NCBI GenBank assembly: GCA_964533785.1 | Contig: CAZHNG010000020.1 | Span: 1-34,748 of the forward strand | Source: JANQRV01 sp964533785 | GTDB lineage: Bacteria > Bacteroidota > Bacteroidia > Chitinophagales > Saprospiraceae | Direction of reading: 5' to 3' | Length of the DNA: 34,748 nt | In this document: positions 31,701-34,748 of the stretch, in pieces | Layout of the letters: each line of letters opens with the position of its first letter | Position numbering within the stretch: position 1 is the first letter of the stretch | Made by a program: the position numbers and the translations under genes | Notes under the pieces: generated by a model | What the model was told of the DNA's origin: nothing | Databases searched by the model: none | What the model saw: the letters and a program-made list of their open reading frames with translations, nothing else

Positions 31701-32408
31701 TTGACAGCCAATGCAGTGATCGGTATTTTTCCTGCTAATAGTATCTTTGATGATGACATCGAAGTGTATGCCGATGAATCCAAACAACAAATCATTGCTA
31801 CCTTGCATCATCTTCGCCAACAGCGTAAAAAAGCACCCGGCCGCCCGAATGTTTCTCTTGCCGATTATATTGCACCTAAATCGTCAGGTATGACGGACTA
31901 CTTAGGGGCATTTGCCGTAACAACTGGAATAGGAATTGAAGAACATGTAAAAGCTTTCGAAGCTAATCACGACGACTATAATGCTATTATGCTCAAAGCA
32001 TTAGCAGACCGGCTTGCCGAAGCATTTGCCGAACGTTTGCACGAGCGTGTTAGAAAGGAGTTTTGGGGATATGGTAACGACGAAAATTTATCTAATGAAT
32101 TGCTGATCGCCGAGAAATATCAGGGGATCAGACCGGCTCCGGGCTATCCTGCCTGTCCGGAGCATACGGAAAAACGAACATTATGGAGATTGTTGGAGGT
32201 AGAAAAGAATACGGGAATGCAGTTGACCGAAAGTTGTGCAATGTATCCCGCCGCTTCTGTTAGTGGATGGTATTTTGCACATCCGGAAAGTAAATATTTT
32301 GGTTTGGGGAATATCAATCAGGATCAATTACAGGATTATGCAAAAAGAAAGGGGATGGATGTCAATGAAGCAGAGCGATGGTTGGCTCCAGTGCTAAACG
32401 AGGGCTAG
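28725..32408 (+). CDS. metH: Cobalamin-dependent methionine synthase
   Basis: MetH moves a methyl group from methyltetrahydrofolate to homocysteine by way of cobalamin. The full four-module protein is present at 1227 aa, the same length as E. coli MetH. Modules in order: homocysteine-binding domain (about 1-330), with DGAMGTMIQNY at the start and the zinc ligands in GLNCALGA and LIGGCCGTTPEH; pterin-binding domain (about 345-640), with NVGERTNVTGSRKF; cobalamin cap and binding domain (about 650-890), with GDVHDIGKNIVGVVL near 753 holding the B12-coordinating His; and the activation domain (about 910-1227), with RPAPGYPACPEHTEK and SGWYFAHPESKYF. It needs B12 and a reductive reactivation partner, neither encoded nearby. 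It is divergent from cysC. Confidence 0.98.
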   Translation: MNKIKDILKERILVIDGAMGTMIQNYQLTEEDYKGEKFKNFEREIKGNNDVLSLTQPHIIEAIHSAYLQAGADIIETNTFSGTRIAQADYAMEQWVYDMNYESARIAKKAAQKFNKLTPKKPRFVAGAIGPTNRTASISPDVNNPGFRAVTFDDLKAAFYEQAKGLMEGGADILLLETVIDTLNVKAALFAIDELFADKGKKLPIMVSGTITDASGRILSGQTVEAFWISVSHMDLLSVGLNCALGAEEMRPHLQALSNIADCFVSAYPNAGLPNEFGEYDQGAEEMSAYIRDFASSGFVNLIGGCCGTTPEHIKAMVEAVEGIPPRKIVPKESYTTFSGLEPLIVRPETNFVNVGERTNVTGSRKFARLIKNENFADALSVAQQQVEGGAQIIDINMDEGLLDSEKVMVEFLNLVMSEPEIAKLPIMIDSSKFEVIEAGLKCVQGKSIVNSISLKEGEEAFIQQAKLVKRYGAAAVVMAFDEKGQADTIQRKVEICERAYRILTEKVGFKPHDIIFDPNIFAVATGIEEHNEYAVNFIEATKQIKARCPGAKISGGVSNISFSFRGNNVVREAMHSAFLYHAVKAGMDMGIVNAGMIEVYEEIPKDLLERVEDVLFNRREDATERLMEYAENVKGDGGKSIKKDLSWREGNVQERLTYSLVKGITEYIEQDTEEARQNYAQPLKVIEGPLMDGMNVVGDLFGSGKMFLPQVVKSARVMKKSVAYLTPYIEAAKAAAGDGSAKGKILLATVKGDVHDIGKNIVGVVLACNNYEIIDLGVMVPANKILDAAREHQVDIIGLSGLITPSLDEMVFVAQEMERQGFNTPLLIGGATTSKTHTAVKIEPEYSAPVIHVLDASKSVAVAGALLSRDEDNRSNFILDIKAEYHKVREARAGRKSNKKYISLEEARKNKLQIDWEGYQTPVPQKMGIEVFKNYNLEELSRYIDWSPFFSSWQLAGKYPAIFEDEVVGKEAAKLFEDAQSMLQKIIKERWLTANAVIGIFPANSIFDDDIEVYADESKQQIIATLHHLRQQRKKAPGRPNVSLADYIAPKSSGMTDYLGAFAVTTGIGIEEHVKAFEANHDDYNAIMLKALADRLAEAFAERLHERVRKEFWGYGNDENLSNELLIAEKYQGIRPAPGYPACPEHTEKRTLWRLLEVEKNTGMQLTESCAMYPAASVSGWYFAHPESKYFGLGNINQDQLQDYAKRKGMDVNEAERWLAPVLNEG

Positions 32409-32416
32409 GGAGGCAA

Positions 32417-33328
32417 CTATTTTTCGATAACCTCAATCTCCCACCTTTGCTCAAAACCAGCAATACCCTGTAGCCCGCCCGTATGGATCGCGACGACCGT
32501 ACTGGATGGAGCGAAGTATCCTTTTTTTGCGATATCCAAGATCCCATACATCATTTTACCGGTGTAAATAGGGTCCAACTGGATGCCGTATCTGCGTTTA
32601 AAACTTCTGATAAAGCTGATCAGTTCAGGTTTAGATTTTGCGTATCCACCAAAATGGTAAGTAGGCTGAATACTCCAATTGGAAAAGTCCGGGTTAATCC
32701 ATTGGCTTACTTCCCTTGTTAAAAAATTGCCTTTCAGGGCGGCGAAGCCTACTGCTCTACTTTTACCTTCCATTCCTTGAATAATCCCGGCAAGTGTCCC
32801 GCCGGTACCGCAACTGACGCAGATATAATCGGGAATTCTCCCCAATTCATAATAGATCTCAGGAACAATTTCTGCAGCTCCTTTTATGGCTAGTTGATTG
32901 GTTCCTCCTTCCGGGATGAGATAGAAAGGGCCATATTGTTCATGCAGTTGATCAATCACCTCTTTTTCCGATTTTCTGCGGTAAGTAGTGCGGTCCATAT
33001 AAGCGATCTTCATTCCGCATTGCCGGGCGAAAGTAATTGTCGGGTTTAGCGGCAGTGTTTCTTCGCCACGAATGATACCGATTGTCTGGAAGCCAAAACG
33101 AATCCCAGCACTTGCAACCGCCGCGATATGGTTGGAATAAGCACCACCAAAAGTGGCTAACTTATGGTAACCTTCACGGCGCGCCTTCTTTAGATTGTAT
33201 TTTAACTTTCTCCATTTATTGCCGCAAAGCGGGTCGTTAGATGTAAAAGTCAGCAGGTCGTCTCTTTTTAGGTATAATTGGCATTCGTACCCAATATCAT
33301 CGATATATTCCAACGGAGAAGGGGTCAT
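32417..33328 (-). CDS. PLP-dependent enzyme, ACC deaminase / D-cysteine desulfhydrase family
   Basis: A fold type II PLP enzyme of 303 aa. The cofactor lysine lies in CGNKWRKLKYNL (Lys38), followed by FGGAYSNHIAAVASAG, which holds the Ser-Asn-His loop, and the phosphate-binding CGTGGTLAGIIQG. GFQTIGIIRGEE and YLIPEGGTNQLAIKGAAEI are typical. Members act on 1-aminocyclopropane-1-carboxylate or D-cysteine; sequence alone cannot say which. The nearby sulfur genes make a D-cysteine or related thiol substrate attractive, but that is inference. The gene converges with metH, leaving 8 nt between the stop codons. Confidence 0.92.
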   Translation of the reverse strand: MTPSPLEYIDDIGYECQLYLKRDDLLTFTSNDPLCGNKWRKLKYNLKKARREGYHKLATFGGAYSNHIAAVASAGIRFGFQTIGIIRGEETLPLNPTITFARQCGMKIAYMDRTTYRRKSEKEVIDQLHEQYGPFYLIPEGGTNQLAIKGAAEIVPEIYYELGRIPDYICVSCGTGGTLAGIIQGMEGKSRAVGFAALKGNFLTREVSQWINPDFSNWSIQPTYHFGGYAKSKPELISFIRSFKRRYGIQLDPIYTGKMMYGILDIAKKGYFAPSSTVVAIHTGGLQGIAGFEQRWEIEVIEK

Positions 33329-33526
33329 ATATTTTCCAATTCATTTTCAGTTATATCAATAAATGCTCAGAGCAAACAGTTTCGTTGACCAAGAGCCTCC
33401 TATTTGGTATTTACCCGTATAAACCAGTCCAGGACATAGTAAATAAAAGCATTTTGGATTTCCCTGATCCTTTTTATTCCAAAATTGTTTTCAAAATAAT
33501 AGGGTTTAATTTAAAATATTCCAAAC

Positions 33527-33961
33527 ATGAATTCCAGAACGGTATTGCTAATTATTCACTTGCTGTTTATCGCCGTATTTGCTGTCGCTCAATCTCCCAT
33601 AGGTACTTGGAGAACGATCGATGATAATACGGGTGAACCCAGATCGCACGTCACCATTTATCAAAATAAAGGGAAATTATTTGGGAAGATCGCCAAATTA
33701 TTAGATGAAGACCCTAAAACTTATTGTATGGAATGCCCGGGAAAAAAAGCGAATCAACCTTTGATCGGTTTGGTCATTGTGGAAGACATGGATCGGAAGG
33801 GCGATGTTTGGAGCAAAGGAACTATTATGGATCCGGAAAACGGCAACATTTACAGGTGTAAAATTTGGCTTGCGGAGAATGATCCTAATCAATTAAAAGT
33901 CAGGGGTATACATTGGACTGGGTTGTATCGCACACAAACCTGGTGGAGGGTGACGGACTGA
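33527..33961 (+). CDS. DUF2147 domain exported protein
   Basis: A 144-aa protein with a signal peptide (MNSRTVLLIIHLLFIAVFAVAQ). The mature part is DUF2147: SPIGTWRTIDDNTGEPRSHVTIY, KLFGKIAKLL, the Cys pair CMECPG, IGLVIVEDM, then WSKGTIMDPENGNIYRCKIWL and the closing RTQTWWRV. The domain is a lipocalin-like beta fold found in many Bacteroidota and Proteobacteria, with no firm function. The two Cys in CMEC could form a disulfide or bind a ligand; this is conjecture. Its stop codon abuts the stop of the convergent lipoprotein gene with no gap. Confidence 0.92.
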   Translation: MNSRTVLLIIHLLFIAVFAVAQSPIGTWRTIDDNTGEPRSHVTIYQNKGKLFGKIAKLLDEDPKTYCMECPGKKANQPLIGLVIVEDMDRKGDVWSKGTIMDPENGNIYRCKIWLAENDPNQLKVRGIHWTGLYRTQTWWRVTD

Positions 33962-34492
33962 TTATCTCCTCACTTCTAAAGAAAAATCGAGTCGTAGCCT
34001 AAGGTTATTCTGAGGCGGGAAATCTCTCAGTTGAGTTAATTCAAGTTCCATCCTAAAATCCGGCTGATTGATCAGAAAGTCCTTTAAGTTAGTGATATTG
34101 GGCTGTAATCGCAGAGTACTACCGGTATTGAAGGGAATGTTATCCAGATAAAAAACTTCAATCTGACAATTACTTACATCACCAGGGGCGCAAAGCAATA
34201 GTCTGATCTCTTCGATAAAGTCCAATTCAACCCCGTCAAGAGAAGAAAGCGTGGCCGAAGCCCCCTGTATAACGCTCACTTCTTCTTCCGTTGTCATAGC
34301 GGCTGTTAACAGCTCCTCTAAATTGGTGTTTAATGGGCCGATAGGCAATACGTAGCCGAACAACAAGCCGGCGGATAGGTCAAAGTCACCTCTGATATTG
34401 GGATAAGGCATCTCAAAAAGAAACTCGCCGTCTTCTTTTCGGCACTGTGTCAGGAGTAATAGTATAAATAAAAAATAAAGTGCTCTTTTCAT
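33962..34492 (-). CDS. Hypothetical lipoprotein, 176 aa
   Basis: A lipoprotein signal is plain: MKRALYFLFILLLLTQC with LTQC as lipobox (Cys17). The mature sequence begins RKEDGEFLFEMPYPNIRGDFDLSAGL and is predicted to be mostly beta, with two Cys (LLLCAPGDVSNCQIEVFYLD) that may pair, and a C-terminal LRLRLDFSLEVRR strand. I do not recognise a family; it is likely a surface or periplasmic lipoprotein of the beta-sandwich type common in Bacteroidota. Its stop codon lies directly against the stop of the DUF2147 gene. Confidence 0.8.
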   Translation of the reverse strand: MKRALYFLFILLLLTQCRKEDGEFLFEMPYPNIRGDFDLSAGLLFGYVLPIGPLNTNLEELLTAAMTTEEEVSVIQGASATLSSLDGVELDFIEEIRLLLCAPGDVSNCQIEVFYLDNIPFNTGSTLRLQPNITNLKDFLINQPDFRMELELTQLRDFPPQNNLRLRLDFSLEVRR

Positions 34493-34694
34493 GCTGTTGT
34501 TTTACTTTAGGAAAACCGGGTATATTTTCCGTACAACGAACTTTTTTCCCTTTTATCAATCCGTCGTAGTAATAAAAGCTGACTTTTTTCTTTCCTCAAT
34601 TGACAGATTTATTTTGCCTGCTACTTACATTAACGAACATTTTATTCCAAAGTGCACCATTGCTCCTAAAAATTTATATTTTTAGTTGTTGAAT

Positions 34695-34748
34695 AATTGG
34701 ACTTTTGACGCTAGACGCTAGACGCTAGATTTTAGACAACAAAACGCT
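34695..34748. repeat. Dispersed intergenic repeat, right-end copy with heptamer array
   Basis: The order is AATTGGACTTTTGACGC, two further TAGACGC units, TAGATTTTAGACAACAAAA and CGCT. It is the inverted match of positions 1-53 with only two differences over 53 aligned bases. It ends exactly at the window edge. Confidence 0.9.

Noticed and set aside
33385..33624. 79-codon plus-strand frame before the DUF2147 gene
   Set aside because: It overlaps the DUF2147 signal peptide in another frame and shows no family pattern.
34491..34685. 64-codon plus-strand frame near the right end
   Set aside because: Low-complexity Phe-rich translation next to a non-coding repeat; no support as a gene.

Overview
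The window reads as chromosomal DNA of a Bacteroidota bacterium, most likely of the Saprospiria (Lewinella/Haliscomenobacter-like). Three things support this. Several small families are typical of the phylum (DUF4834, DUF4294, DUF5606, DUF2723, DUF2141, DUF2147). Some promoters show the Bacteroidota -7 box TAnnTTTG. Shine-Dalgarno sequences are nearly absent. The class-level placement is inference. No phage, plasmid, IS transposase, CRISPR or tRNA/rRNA gene was seen.

Layout. 1-2965: a lipoprotein M19 dipeptidase, a secreted protein with two TonB-C-like domains plus TPR, and a DUF2141 protein. 2966-5718: an unrecognised 518-aa helical protein lying alone between two long ORF-free spacers that carry related inverted repeats. 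5719-10852: a small DUF4834 membrane protein too short for ordinary ORF calling, a large DUF2723 membrane glycosyltransferase-like protein, and an M28 peptidase. 10853-11781: a 929-bp ORF-free spacer dense in hairpins. Its minus strand has a promoter-like sequence at one end and a canonical intrinsic terminator at the other, so it probably encodes a structured non-coding RNA of about 720 nt. 11782-14122: htpG and rpsU with its terminator. 14183-17849 (minus): NlpC/P60 lipoprotein, adk, obgE and an unusual kinase-RapZ fusion. 18125-19561: OmpH/Skp-like chaperone and pirin. 19712-22690: a METTL25-like methyltransferase, a heptamer tandem repeat, DUF4294, a spacer with a strong promoter and a long hairpin, and DUF5606. 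22850-25354: M3 oligopeptidase and an unknown protein. 25347-28229 (minus): cysC-cysD-cysN sulfate activation. 28725-34492: metH, a PLP-dependent ACC deaminase/D-cysteine desulfhydrase-like enzyme, DUF2147 and a lipoprotein.

How the genes relate. adk, obgE and the kinase-RapZ fusion are spaced as one operon joining nucleotide balance, ribosome assembly GTPase function and possibly amino-sugar sensing. cysCDN, divergent from metH and near a desulfhydrase-like enzyme, forms a sulfur-metabolism neighbourhood. htpG and rpsU are translation and folding genes, with the candidate RNA divergent from htpG.

The first 53 and last 54 bases are nearly identical in inverted orientation (51 of 53 aligned positions by my reading) and contain the heptamer TAGACGC. 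A third, rearranged copy lies at 20904-21057. The window may therefore be a contig whose ends fall in copies of a dispersed repeat.

The strongest candidate for something undescribed is the minus-strand structured RNA at about 10896-11625. The kinase-RapZ fusion and the long hairpin behind an orphan promoter at 21943-22226 come next.
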